From Thermoleophilia bacterium (GTDB lineage: Bacteria; Actinomycetota; Thermoleophilia; Gaiellales; Gaiellaceae), in NCBI GenBank assembly GCA_014534415.1, contig JACVRM010000036.1, forward strand, positions 1 through 16,420: a stretch of 16,420 nucleotides of DNA. Reading direction: 5' to 3'. Below the pieces are notes generated by a model. The model had not been told where the DNA came from. It did no database searches and was given only the letters and a program-made list of their open reading frames with translations. The translations under genes and the position numbers were made by a program. Every line of letters begins with the position of its first letter. Positions within the stretch are counted from its first letter, which is position 1. Below are positions 1 to 7,287 of the stretch, piece after piece.

Positions 1-774
1 CTCGTCGAGAACGTCGGTCCGGTCGTCGCCCAGCCGATCGCGTCGCTGGCCGACGTCGAGCGGTTGGAGGTGCCGGATCCGGAGCAGGCCGTGCCGTTCG
101 TGCTCGACGCGGTTCGTCTCGTACGAGCGGAGCTGGACGACGAACAAGCCGTGGTCGGGTTCTGCGGCGGCCCGTTCACCGTGGCCGGCTACCTCGTCGA
201 GGGGAAGCCCACACGCGAGTTCGCGAAGACGAAGGCGTGCATGTACCGGACGCCCGACGTCTGGCATGCGCTCATGGAGAAGCTCGCCGAGACGTTCGCG
301 CGCTATGTCGCGGCAAAGGCGCACGCTGGCGCCGACGTGATCCAGGTCTTCGACTCGTGGGCGGGCGCGCTGTCGGTCGACGACTACGCCGAGTTTGCGG
401 CGCCGTACTCGGCTCGCATCCTCGCCGACGTCGACGTGCCGACGATTCACTTCGCGACCGGTGCCACCCACCTTCTCCCGTCGCTCGCCGCGGCCGGCGG
501 TGACGTGATCGGCTTCGACTGGCGCCTGCCGATCGACGAGGGCTGGCAGCTCGTCGGCGAGGATCGCGGCGTCCAGGGAAACCTCGACCCAGCCGTGTTG
601 TTGGGCCCGTGGGCGCGCGTCGAGGCGGGAGCGCAGGACATACTCGAGCGGGTGCGCGGCCGCCGCGGGCACGTCTTCAACCTCGGCCACGGCGTCCTGC
701 CGGAGACCGACCCGGCGGTGCTGCGTCGCCTGACCGAGCTCGTGCAGGAGGCGACGGTGGAGGCCCGCGTCTGA
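1..774 (+). CDS. hemE: Uroporphyrinogen decarboxylase, C-terminal three quarters (5' end outside window)
   Basis: HemE removes four acetate carboxyl groups from uroporphyrinogen III to give coproporphyrinogen III, in the cytoplasm. The frame is open from base 1, giving 257 residues. The family is about 340-350 residues long, so roughly 85 N-terminal residues, including the usual substrate-binding N-terminal motif, lie upstream. Family signatures seen in order are GFCGGPFTVAGYLVEG, IQVFDSWAGAL, VQGNLDPAVL and FNLGHGVLPETDP, ending in a normal C-terminus. A TTG at 64 could pass for a start, but homology continues upstream of it (ENVGPVV...PIASLADVE), so it is internal. The TGA stop overlaps the proposed start of hemH, so the two genes are probably co-transcribed and translationally coupled. 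Identity is secure. Confidence 0.96.
   Translation, partial: LVENVGPVVAQPIASLADVERLEVPDPEQAVPFVLDAVRLVRAELDDEQAVVGFCGGPFTVAGYLVEGKPTREFAKTKACMYRTPDVWHALMEKLAETFARYVAAKAHAGADVIQVFDSWAGALSVDDYAEFAAPYSARILADVDVPTIHFATGATHLLPSLAAAGGDVIGFDWRLPIDEGWQLVGEDRGVQGNLDPAVLLGPWARVEAGAQDILERVRGRRGHVFNLGHGVLPETDPAVLRRLTELVQEATVEARV
759..763 (+). promoter_or_regulatory. Shine-Dalgarno GGAGG that decides the hemH start
   Basis: GGAGG lies inside the last codons of hemE, 7 bases before CTG 771. It would be too far (28 bases) from the first in-frame ATG at 792. It therefore supports initiation at the CTG. Confidence 0.6.
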
Positions 775-1643
775 CCGCGGCCGTCGTCCTCATGGCGTAC
801 GGGAGCCCGTCACGGCTCGAGGACATCCCCGCCTACCTGGCAGACATCCGCGGCGGCCGCCCGGTTTCGCGGGAGGCCGTGGACGAACTCGTCGAGCGGT
901 ACCGCCGCATCGGCGGCCGCTCGCCGCTCGACGAGGTGACGGAGCGCCAGCGCGCGGCGCTCGAGCACGAGCTCGGAATTCCGGTCTACACCGGCATGAA
1001 GCACTGGACGCCGCGCATCGCCGAAGCCGCCGACCGAGCGGTCGCGGCCGGTGCCAAAACCGTCGTCGGGCTCGTCCTCGCCCCGCACTACTCGCGGCTC
1101 TCGATCGGCGGCTATCGCGAGCGGCTGGAGGGCGCGCTCGTGGGCCGCGCCGAGCTCGTGTTCGTCGACAGCTGGCACGACCACGAGCCGTTCCTCGACG
1201 TGCTCGCCGACCGCGTGCGCGGCGCCGACGCGCACGTCGTCTTCACGGCGCACAGCCTTCCCGCCCGCATCCGCGCCCAGGACCCGTACGTGGAGCAGCT
1301 TCTCGCCACCTCCGCCCTAATCGCGCAGCGCGCAGCGCTGCACGACTGGTCGTTCGCCTTCCAGAGCGCGAGCGCAACCGGCGAGCCGTGGCTCGGCCCC
1401 GACATCCTCGAGGAGCTCGACCGGCTCGCCGCCGCCGGCGTTGGGCGCGTGCTCGCCGCGCCCGTCGGCTTCGTCTCCGACCACCTCGAGATCCTGTGGG
1501 ACCTCGACGTCGAGGCGCGCGAGCGCGCGGCCTCGCTCGGCCTCGACTTCGGGCGCATCGAGTCGCTGAACGACGACCCACGCTTCGTCGCGGGCCTCGC
1601 GGAGCTGGTGCGCCGAAACCTTGCAGTACCCTCCGAAAGGTGA
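771..1643 (+). CDS. hemH: Ferrochelatase (probably coproporphyrin ferrochelatase), apparent CTG start
   Basis: It inserts Fe2+ into a porphyrin. In Actinobacteria the known substrate is usually coproporphyrin III (CpfC), giving coprohaem. The 290-residue protein shows MAYGSP near the N-terminus (Tyr10, equivalent to the iron-proximal Tyr of monofunctional Gram-positive enzymes), RYRRIGGRSPL, LVLAPHYSRLSIGGY, the catalytic TAHSLP (His161), EPWLGPDI and PVGFVSDHLEILWDLD (Glu240). The first in-frame ATG (792) would remove most of the first beta-strand. CTG 771 instead keeps LTAAVVLMAYGSP, has GGAGG 7 bases upstream, and forms a 4-base CTGA overlap with the hemE stop. That matches the NTGA overlaps of neighbouring gene pairs. 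Function is certain. The start codon is an inference. Confidence 0.93.
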   Translation: MTAAVVLMAYGSPSRLEDIPAYLADIRGGRPVSREAVDELVERYRRIGGRSPLDEVTERQRAALEHELGIPVYTGMKHWTPRIAEAADRAVAAGAKTVVGLVLAPHYSRLSIGGYRERLEGALVGRAELVFVDSWHDHEPFLDVLADRVRGADAHVVFTAHSLPARIRAQDPYVEQLLATSALIAQRAALHDWSFAFQSASATGEPWLGPDILEELDRLAAAGVGRVLAAPVGFVSDHLEILWDLDVEARERAASLGLDFGRIESLNDDPRFVAGLAELVRRNLAVPSER

Positions 1644-2857
1644 GGGCCGGAGTCGTCAGGGCCGAGAACGTCAGCCGCAAGTTCCGCGTCTACCCCCAGC
1701 GCACCGTCACGCTCAAGGAGGCGATCGTCCGGCGCCGGGAGCTGAAGCCGACGGATATCTGGGCGCTGCGCGACATCTCTTTCTCCGTCGAGCCGGGCGA
1801 GTCCGTGGGCGTCGTCGGTCGCAACGGGTCGGGCAAGACCACGCTGCTCCGGCTGATCGCCAGGATCTTTGCGCCGACGAGCGGCCGGATCGAGGCGTCG
1901 GGATCGGTCGGCTCCCTGCTCGGGCTCGGCGCCGGCTTCCATCCCGAGTTCACCGGACGGGAGAACGTCTTTCTGAACGCCGCGATCCACGGGCTCCCTC
2001 GCCGCTACGTCCGCGAGCGGATGGACGAGATCGTCGCCTTCGCCGAGCTCGAGCGGTTCATCGACCTGCCGGTGCGCACGTACTCCGCCGGCATGTACAT
2101 GCGCCTCGGATTCGCGCTCGCGACGCACCTGAACGCCGACGTGCTGCTGCTCGACGAAGTCTTCGCCGTGGGCGACGAGGCCTTCCAGCGCAAGTGCTTC
2201 GGCAAGATCTTCGAGTTCAAGAGCCGCGGCGGCACGATCTTCTTCGTCTCGCACTCGGCGGCCGCCGTGGAGAACCTGTGCGAGCGATCGCTGCTGCTTC
2301 GCGCCGGCCGTCTCGAGTTCGACGGCCCGACGCGCGACGCCATCGTCCGCTACCAGAAGGCGCTCGCCGAGCAGCAGGATCCCGAAGAGCGGGGCGCGGG
2401 GCTGCAGGAGTGGGGGAGCGGCGAGATCCGCATAGCGGGTGTCCGGCTCGAGGACGCCGACGGTGAGGAGCGTCGCCAGTATCTGACCGGCGAGCCGCTC
2501 GTCGCGCGGGTTCGCCTCGTCGTCGCCGAGCCGTGTCCGCCGCCGGACGTCGCTCTCGAGGTGCACCTGGCAGGCGGCGGGCTCGTCGGCGGCTCGACGC
2601 AAAGCCTCGGCGACCTCGGCCTGGACGGGAGGCTCGGCGAGCACGAGCTTCGCTTCGAGCTGGACAGCCTGCCGTTCGCCGACGGCCGCTTCGAGCTGGC
2701 GCTCTCGCTGTCGAACCCTGCGAACGGACACGTCTACCACCGCGTCGTGCGGGCGGGCGAGTTCGTCGTGTACTCCGGCTCGGACATCCGCGGCACCGTC
2801 CGGCTCGACGGCCGCTGGTCGACGGCCGACGAGAAGAACGAGGTGACGGCGGTATGA
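1640..2857 (+). CDS. Wzt/TagH-type polysaccharide ABC transporter ATPase with C-terminal glycan-recognition-like domain
   Basis: This is the ATP-binding subunit of an exporter for lipid-linked surface glycan or teichoic acid. The 405-residue protein has Walker A GRNGSGKTT (60-68, Lys66), the Wzt-style stretch LGAGFHPEFTGREN (about 96-109), signature YSAGM (148-152), Walker B VLLLDEVFAVGD (168-179) and H-loop His205. Residues from about 260 form a beta-rich domain resembling the Wzt carbohydrate-binding C-terminal domain, which in that family selects the finished polymer. GTG 1640 overlaps the hemH stop (GTGA) and no better start is nearby, so translation probably re-initiates. No membrane partner (Wzm/TagG) is present in the window. 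It must be upstream of hemE, elsewhere, or shared. A role in haem transport would be guesswork. Confidence 0.9.
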   Translation: MRAGVVRAENVSRKFRVYPQRTVTLKEAIVRRRELKPTDIWALRDISFSVEPGESVGVVGRNGSGKTTLLRLIARIFAPTSGRIEASGSVGSLLGLGAGFHPEFTGRENVFLNAAIHGLPRRYVRERMDEIVAFAELERFIDLPVRTYSAGMYMRLGFALATHLNADVLLLDEVFAVGDEAFQRKCFGKIFEFKSRGGTIFFVSHSAAAVENLCERSLLLRAGRLEFDGPTRDAIVRYQKALAEQQDPEERGAGLQEWGSGEIRIAGVRLEDADGEERRQYLTGEPLVARVRLVVAEPCPPPDVALEVHLAGGGLVGGSTQSLGDLGLDGRLGEHELRFELDSLPFADGRFELALSLSNPANGHVYHRVVRAGEFVVYSGSDIRGTVRLDGRWSTADEKNEVTAV

Positions 2858-3132
2858 CCGCGCGCACGTGTCCCGAATGGCCGGCGCTGCTCAACGTCGC
2901 GCCGGATCTTCAGTTCAAGCACTACACGGTCGCCGAGGCGCACCTGCCCGCCGAGGTGCTCATGGCCCTTGCGGGCGGCTCGCTCGACACGCTGACGATC
3001 TGCTGCGACGCCGAGCACCACGTGTACAACGCCGAGCACACCGACGAGGGCGTCGCCCGCGCGCTGCGTGACACGCACTGGTTCGAGCTGCGCGAGTGGG
3101 CGACGAGCGGCCCGGGCGCGGTGACGGACTGA
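2854..3132 (+). CDS. Small unknown protein, 92 residues, Cys/His-rich
   Basis: I do not recognise a family. The gene starts at ATG 2854 inside the ABC ATPase stop (ATGA overlap) with GAGG ten bases upstream, and ends in TGA before an intergenic hairpin, so it is likely the last gene of the hemE operon. The product is soluble, acidic and has no signal peptide or membrane segment. Conspicuous features are a Cys6-Pro-Glu-Trp start, paired Cys50-Cys51, paired His55-His56, and further His at 23, 30, 62 and 75, with an aromatic FKHY near residue 21. The Cys/His density would suit metal or haem binding, but that is only a suggestion. High-GC codon use like its neighbours and the tight coupling make it a real gene. 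Confidence 0.72.
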   Translation: MTARTCPEWPALLNVAPDLQFKHYTVAEAHLPAEVLMALAGGSLDTLTICCDAEHHVYNAEHTDEGVARALRDTHWFELREWATSGPGAVTD

Positions 3133-3160
3133 ATCGGCCGCAGCGCGCGACGGCCGGAAG

Positions 3161-3178
3161 ATAGGCCGTTCGGCCTAT
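3161..3178 (+). terminator. Perfect inverted repeat after the hemE operon, possible terminator
   Basis: ATAGGCC and GGCCTAT form a perfect 7-bp stem around a GTTC loop, 28 bases after the stop of the 92-residue gene. No run of T follows, so it is not a canonical intrinsic terminator. It could equally be an operator palindrome. Confidence 0.4.
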
Positions 3179-3357
3179 TGAAACGGACGTTACGAAGTGC
3201 CAGGCTGGCGCTTATGCGTTTGCTGCACCACCGCGTATCACCCGCTTCGCGCTGTCGCTCGCGCGCGACCACGCGCGATTTCCGGGCGAAGCCCCCGCTA
3301 GTACGAGATGTGGACGCGCGAGCGTCGTACGAAGTGCTTTAGGTTCGGACGTCCGTC
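3179..3357. other. Intergenic region with a 10-bp direct repeat
   Basis: No gene is seen here. TACGAAGTGC occurs exactly at 3191-3200 and 3328-3337, with a partial copy (TACGAGATG) at 3302. TAGGTT at 3340-3345 is the best -10 candidate for the delta-60 gene, 12 bases before GTG 3358. No clear -35 is visible. The repeats flank the likely promoter and could be regulator sites. Confidence 0.35.
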
Positions 3358-4995
3358 GTGACGAGACTCGGTCGCCGACGAGAAATGTCGCTAATGCGTG
3401 CGGGCGGCCGCGGATTGCAGCTAACCGCCCTGTTCGCGCTGACCCTTGCGGTGCTCGCTCCGGCGGCGTTGTCGTCCGCGCACGAGGATCTCGACGCCAG
3501 CTTCGGCAGCGACGGCACCGTCATCACGGACTTCGGCGGGACAAACGACGCAGGTGGTGCGGTGGCGCTGCAGGCAGACGGAAAGGTCGTCGCCGGCGGT
3601 GGGAGCGGCGGCCCGTATGGAACCGGAGCGCTGGCTCTCGCCCGCTATCACGTCAACGGCAGCCTGGACACAAGCTTCGACGGCGACGGCCTGGTTGCGA
3701 CCGACTTGGGCTGGGGCGGGTACGCAAGCGACGTCCTGATCCAGCCGGACGGAAAGATCGTCGCGGCCGGAGGCGTCGGACTCGCCCGCTACAACGCCGA
3801 TGGCAGTCTCGATACAAGCTTCGACGCCGACGGCAAGATTCCCGCGCCGACCGAGGGACCTTCCCCCGATGCCGCTGCGCTTCAGCCCGACGGCAAGATC
3901 GTCACGGCCGGGACCGGGTTCGTCAACAACGCGGCCAGGTTGTTTGCGCTCGCCCGCTACAACGCAGACGGGAGCCCGGATACGACCTTCGGGGGCGACG
4001 GCCGCGTTGAGACGGACGTCGGCGGTGCGGCGCGGGCGCTCGCTCTTCAAACCGACGGCAGGATCGTCGTGGCAGGTGCTCACGTCGTCGACAACCGGCG
4101 CACCGACTATGTGATCGCCCGCTACAACGCGGATGGCAGTCTCGACATGAGTTTTGACGGCGACGGCGTCGTTGTAACCGACCTTGGCCCCGCCTTCGAT
4201 AGCGCGTTCGCCGTCGCGATTCAGTCCGACGCCAAGATTGTGGCCGGCGGTCAGACTCCGTACCCCCACGGCGGCGGGCTCGCGTGGTTGGGTCTCGTTC
4301 GCTACAACGCGGACGGCAGCCTCGATACGAGCTTCGACGGCGACGGCGTCGTCTCGGTACCCGGTGGAACGGTCAGCGCTGTCGTCATCCCGCCGGACGG
4401 CAAGATCGTCGCAACTACCGGCGGTGGCCGGTTCGTCGTCCACCGCTTCTTGCGAGACGGACGCGTGGATACGAGCTTTAGCGGCGACGGCTCGGCCACG
4501 GCCTTCCCCGGGGCGGGCCCCTCAGGCCCCAGAGCGAACCCCAACGGCGCGGCGATGCTCGCCGACGGCCGGATCGTGGTCGTCGGAACGTCGGAAGGGC
4601 CGGTCGACAGCGGTTGGCAGGGAGACTTCGCGCTTGCCCGGTTCTTGCCTGACGGCGCAGCGCCACCCCCGCTGCCTCCGCCTCCGCCTCCGATGACGCC
4701 GCCTCCTCCACCACCACCTCCGCCCCCGCCTCCCCCACCTGCGCCAACCGCTCCTCCCGGCGACACGACTTCGCCGTCGGTCAGGCGCTGTGTTGTCCCG
4801 AACGTGAAGGGCAAGACGCTTGCCGCAGCAGGAGCCGTGCTCAGGAGGGCGCGGTGCACGCTGGGGACAGTCACGAGGCGCTACTCAGCGAAGGTCGTGA
4901 AGGGGCGCGTCATCGCCCAAAGGCCGGCTGTAGGCGCGCGCCTGAGGGCAGGAGCGAAGGTCAACCTCGTTATCAGCCGCGGCAAGCGCCGGTAG
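3358..4995 (+). CDS. Secreted delta-60 repeat protein with poly-proline stalk and C-terminal PASTA domain
   Basis: This is an extracytoplasmic protein of unknown function, 545 residues from GTG 3358. Downstream ATGs at 3385 and 3394 are also possible starts and leave the signal peptide intact. The order is: basic N-region and hydrophobic core (about 21-38), with cleavage likely after Ala-Leu-Ser-Ser-Ala (37-41); seven delta-60 (DUF5122-type) repeats beginning near residues 45, 103, 151, 207, 262, 322 and 370, each with an LDTSFDGDG-like turn, a QPDGKIVxAG strand and an ALARYNADGS strand; a proline stalk (about 436-467); and one PASTA domain (about 478-542) containing Cys478 and Cys500, probably disulfide-bonded. 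PASTA domains typically bind peptidoglycan, so the repeat domain may be held at the wall. Seven repeats would suit a seven-bladed propeller (inference). Third codon positions look less GC-biased than in neighbours. Confidence 0.9.
   Translation: MTRLGRRREMSLMRAGGRGLQLTALFALTLAVLAPAALSSAHEDLDASFGSDGTVITDFGGTNDAGGAVALQADGKVVAGGGSGGPYGTGALALARYHVNGSLDTSFDGDGLVATDLGWGGYASDVLIQPDGKIVAAGGVGLARYNADGSLDTSFDADGKIPAPTEGPSPDAAALQPDGKIVTAGTGFVNNAARLFALARYNADGSPDTTFGGDGRVETDVGGAARALALQTDGRIVVAGAHVVDNRRTDYVIARYNADGSLDMSFDGDGVVVTDLGPAFDSAFAVAIQSDAKIVAGGQTPYPHGGGLAWLGLVRYNADGSLDTSFDGDGVVSVPGGTVSAVVIPPDGKIVATTGGGRFVVHRFLRDGRVDTSFSGDGSATAFPGAGPSGPRANPNGAAMLADGRIVVVGTSEGPVDSGWQGDFALARFLPDGAAPPPLPPPPPPMTPPPPPPPPPPPPPPAPTAPPGDTTSPSVRRCVVPNVKGKTLAAAGAVLRRARCTLGTVTRRYSAKVVKGRVIAQRPAVGARLRAGAKVNLVISRGKRR
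3490..4656 (+). repeat. Seven tandem delta-60 coding repeats
   Basis: The repeat unit is 48-60 codons. DNA around the CGCTACAACGC...GACGGCGACGG block is close to identical between copies near 3787, 4117 and 4309. This suggests internal duplication followed by drift in the strands between them. Confidence 0.85.
4660..4764 (+). repeat. Low-complexity CCN tract encoding the poly-proline stalk
   Basis: A run of proline codons (CCN) encodes residues about 435-469, interrupted by Leu, Met-Thr and Ala-Thr. It links the repeat domain to the PASTA domain. Slippage could readily change its length. Confidence 0.85.
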
Positions 4996-5009
4996 CAGAG
5001 AGACGTCAG

Positions 5010-6650
5010 CTAGCCGCGGCAGCGGGCGAGAACCGCCTCCACCGGACGCGTGTTGACCACGCTCGCCGCCGTCGCCCAGCCGCGGCGCGCCGTGCCGACG
5101 GCGAGCTCGATGTTGGCCAGCCCGCGCACGGAGTGGGCGTCGGTCGAGACGACGATGTCGGCTCCCGCCTCGACGGCCAGCCGGACGTGCTCGTCTCGCA
5201 GGTCGAGGCGGTCGGGCAGCCCGTTCACCTCGAGTGCGACGCCCGTCTCGAGCGCCGCCGCGATCACGCGCTCGATGTCGAGCGCGTTCGGCGGCCGGTG
5301 GTTGATCAGCCGGCCGGTCGGGTGGCTGAGCGCCGACACGTACGGGTTCTGCATCGCGGTCAGCACCCGCTTCGTCAGCTCGTCGCGCGTCTGCCGCTGC
5401 CCGGCGTGCACGCTCGCCATCACCCAGTCGAGCTCGGCGAGCACGTCGTCCGGGAGATCGAGCGAGCCGTCGGCCAGCACGTCGCACTCGATGCCGCGCA
5501 GCACGCGGAACGGCGCCAGCCGTGCATTCGCCTCGGCGATCTCCTCGGCCTGCCGCCGCACGTCGTCTGCGTCGAGTCCCGGCACGACCCGCACGTTCCG
5601 CGTGTGGTCGCAGATCGCCAGGTACTCGTAGCCGCGCACCTGCGCTTCCTCCGCCATTTCGAGCACGCTCGCCTTGCCGTCCGACCACGAGGAGTGCACG
5701 TGGAGGTCGCCTCGCAGGTCGCCCGTCTCGACGATCGGCGGGGGCTCGCCGCGAAACGGCGCCTCGCGCAGCTCCGGCGGGCAATACGCCAGCCCGAGCG
5801 CGGCGTATAAGCCTTCCTCGTCCGGCGCGTCGGGCAGCGGCTCGAGCGCGGCCACGTAGTCATCGGAGCCCGTCGCCCGGACGAGCGCCGTGCCGAACGC
5901 GGCCGGCGCGGCGACGACCAGCTCGATCGGCAGCCCTTCGACGGTCACGCCGACGGCGCGGCGATCTTCTCGCTCGACGACCGCCACGATCTCGGGCAGG
6001 CCGGCGAAGACGTCGAGCAGCGGCTCCGCGTGCACTGCCCAGCAGACGACCGCCAGGCGGCGCGGCTGGTCGTGCCAGCGCCGGACGTCGCCCGCGATCT
6101 CGCCGCTGACGGCCTGCGCGACTCCCGCCACCAGCGCGCGAGCGCGGTTCAGCAGCAGCGTGCGGCCGCTGGCGGCGCGGCGCTCGCCGAGCGCGAGCGC
6201 CTCGACGAGCCGCCGCTCGGTGTGAGGGCCGATGCCCGGCACCTCGCGGAGCCGTCCGGCGTCCGCCGCGGCGCGGAAGTCGTCGATGTCGCGGACACCG
6301 AGCGCGCGGGCGATCTCCACGGCGCGCCGGGCGCTGATCCCGAGGTACCGCCCGAGCCCGACGAGCGCCGGCTGGAGCTCCTCCTCGAGCTCGTTCAGCT
6401 CGTGCAGCTCACCCGTTTCGACGAGCTCGCGGAGCCGCCGCTCGATCGCGGGCCCGATACCGCGCAGCCGCCGCACCTCGCCGGTGCGGATTAGCTCGGC
6501 GACGGGCGCAGGCGTCGCACGGATCAGCTCGGCAGCCCGCCGGTAGGCGCGCACGCTGTAGTACGAGGCCTCCGCCAGCTCGAGCAGCGCTGCGAGGCGC
6601 TCGAGCTTTGCCGCAATTGTGTCGTTGTCCGGCGTCGCAGCGGTGCTCAC
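5010..6650 (-). CDS. polX: PolX-family protein with degenerate polymerase palm and intact PHP nuclease domain
   Basis: Bacterial PolX joins a pol-beta-like polymerase to a PHP phosphoesterase used in DNA repair. The 546-residue protein starts at GTG 6650. An upstream in-frame extension would run into cofC and is not conserved-looking. It shows the 8-kDa-like helical region and two HhH motifs (LRGIGPAIERRLREL near 62-76, VPGIGPHTERRL near 137-148). In the palm, canonical GDLD reads Arg197-Arg198-Leu-Ala200, so both catalytic Asp are lost. The third carboxylate (usually VDLR) is Glu243. The PHP domain keeps all nine metal ligands: His317, His319, Asp324, His349, Glu388, His415, His443, Asp504 and His506. 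I infer a 3'-5' exonuclease or phosphoesterase without polymerase activity. It converges on the delta-60 gene and diverges from cofC with 19 bases between starts. Confidence 0.93.
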   Translation of the reverse strand: MSTAATPDNDTIAAKLERLAALLELAEASYYSVRAYRRAAELIRATPAPVAELIRTGEVRRLRGIGPAIERRLRELVETGELHELNELEEELQPALVGLGRYLGISARRAVEIARALGVRDIDDFRAAADAGRLREVPGIGPHTERRLVEALALGERRAASGRTLLLNRARALVAGVAQAVSGEIAGDVRRWHDQPRRLAVVCWAVHAEPLLDVFAGLPEIVAVVEREDRRAVGVTVEGLPIELVVAAPAAFGTALVRATGSDDYVAALEPLPDAPDEEGLYAALGLAYCPPELREAPFRGEPPPIVETGDLRGDLHVHSSWSDGKASVLEMAEEAQVRGYEYLAICDHTRNVRVVPGLDADDVRRQAEEIAEANARLAPFRVLRGIECDVLADGSLDLPDDVLAELDWVMASVHAGQRQTRDELTKRVLTAMQNPYVSALSHPTGRLINHRPPNALDIERVIAAALETGVALEVNGLPDRLDLRDEHVRLAVEAGADIVVSTDAHSVRGLANIELAVGTARRGWATAASVVNTRPVEAVLARCRG

Positions 6651-6655
6651 GCGGG

Positions 6656-6661
6656 ATAGTG
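6656..6661 (-). promoter_or_regulatory. Possible -10 (CACTAT) of polX, leaderless
   Basis: On the minus strand CACTAT ends 5 bases before GTG 6650. It matches NANNNT only and overlaps the cofC -10 on the other strand. No Shine-Dalgarno is seen. Confidence 0.4.
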
Positions 6662-6662
6662 T
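6657..6662 (+). promoter_or_regulatory. -10 (TAGTGT) of the F420 operon, leaderless
   Basis: TAGTGT ends 7 bases before GTG 6670, so the transcript would begin at or within a base of the start codon. No Shine-Dalgarno precedes the GTG, which agrees with leaderless translation. Confidence 0.6.
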
Positions 6663-6669
6663 CCCCGCC

Positions 6670-7287
6670 GTGGCGACGATCGTGGTGCCGTTCCGCAGCC
6701 CGGACGCCAAGCGCCGGCTCGCCCCGCTGTCCGCGGAGGCCCGGGCCGACCTCGCTCACGCGATGCTGGCGGACGTACTCGCCGCCTGCGTGCCGGTCGG
6801 CCGGACGCTCGTCGTGACCGCGCCGGACGGCGCGCGAGCGCGCGCCGTCGCGGCAGCCGCCGGCGCGGAGGTGCTCGACGACCCCGGCCGCGGGCTGGCG
6901 GACGCGGTCGCGGTCGGCCTGCGTGCGGTGACGGACGGCCCGGCGCTCGTCGTCAACGCCGATCTCCCGTGCGCGCGGCCCGCCGACGTGCTGGCGCTCC
7001 TCGGCCTGCTGCCGCCGGGCGGGCTGGCGCTCGTCGAGGCTCCGGATGGGACGACGAACGCGCTCGCGCTCGCCTCTCCGCGGCTCTGGGAGCCGCTCTA
7101 CGGACCCGGCAGCGCCGCTCGCTTCGCCCGTCACGCCGAGGGGATCGGCGTGCCTTGGATGGCCGCCCCGCTGCCCGACCTCGTCGACGACGTCGACACG
7201 CTGGCGGACGCGGAGCTGCTCGCCGACCGGCTCGGCCCGCACAGCGCCGCGGTGCTCGCCGCGCTGCGCGCTATCGCGGCGGCGTGA
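6670..7287 (+). CDS. cofC: Phospholactate/phosphoenolpyruvate guanylyltransferase of F420 synthesis
   Basis: CofC/FbiD couples GTP to 2-phospholactate, or in Actinobacteria to phosphoenolpyruvate, giving the activated donor used by CofD. The 205-residue protein has the nucleotidyltransferase fold: TIVVPFRSPDAKRRLAPL at the N-terminus (binding loop with Lys14/Arg15-16), LVVNADLPCARPADV (about 93-107, metal-binding Asp98) and the family signature APDGTTNALAL (124-134). It ends in a helical tail. The frame stays open upstream into 6619, but alignment to the family and the -10 spacing favour GTG 6670. Its stop overlaps the cofD start (GTGA), making it the first gene of a coupled F420 operon. Which substrate it uses cannot be read from sequence. 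Confidence 0.92.
   Translation: MATIVVPFRSPDAKRRLAPLSAEARADLAHAMLADVLAACVPVGRTLVVTAPDGARARAVAAAAGAEVLDDPGRGLADAVAVGLRAVTDGPALVVNADLPCARPADVLALLGLLPPGGLALVEAPDGTTNALALASPRLWEPLYGPGSAARFARHAEGIGVPWMAAPLPDLVDDVDTLADAELLADRLGPHSAAVLAALRAIAAA

Noticed and set aside
1112..2740. Long open frame (542 codons) on the minus strand across hemH and the ABC ATPase
   Set aside because: It is the complement of well-recognised genes. High GC removes stop codons from antisense frames, and the translation is Arg/Ala/Glu-rich without any motif.
3490..4656. Regular repeats that could suggest a CRISPR array
   Set aside because: The period is 144-180 bases, in frame, and encodes delta-60 protein repeats. There are no unique spacers between identical short repeats.
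4996..5009. Terminator between the convergent delta-60 and polX genes
   Set aside because: Only 14 bases separate the stops and no inverted repeat is visible.
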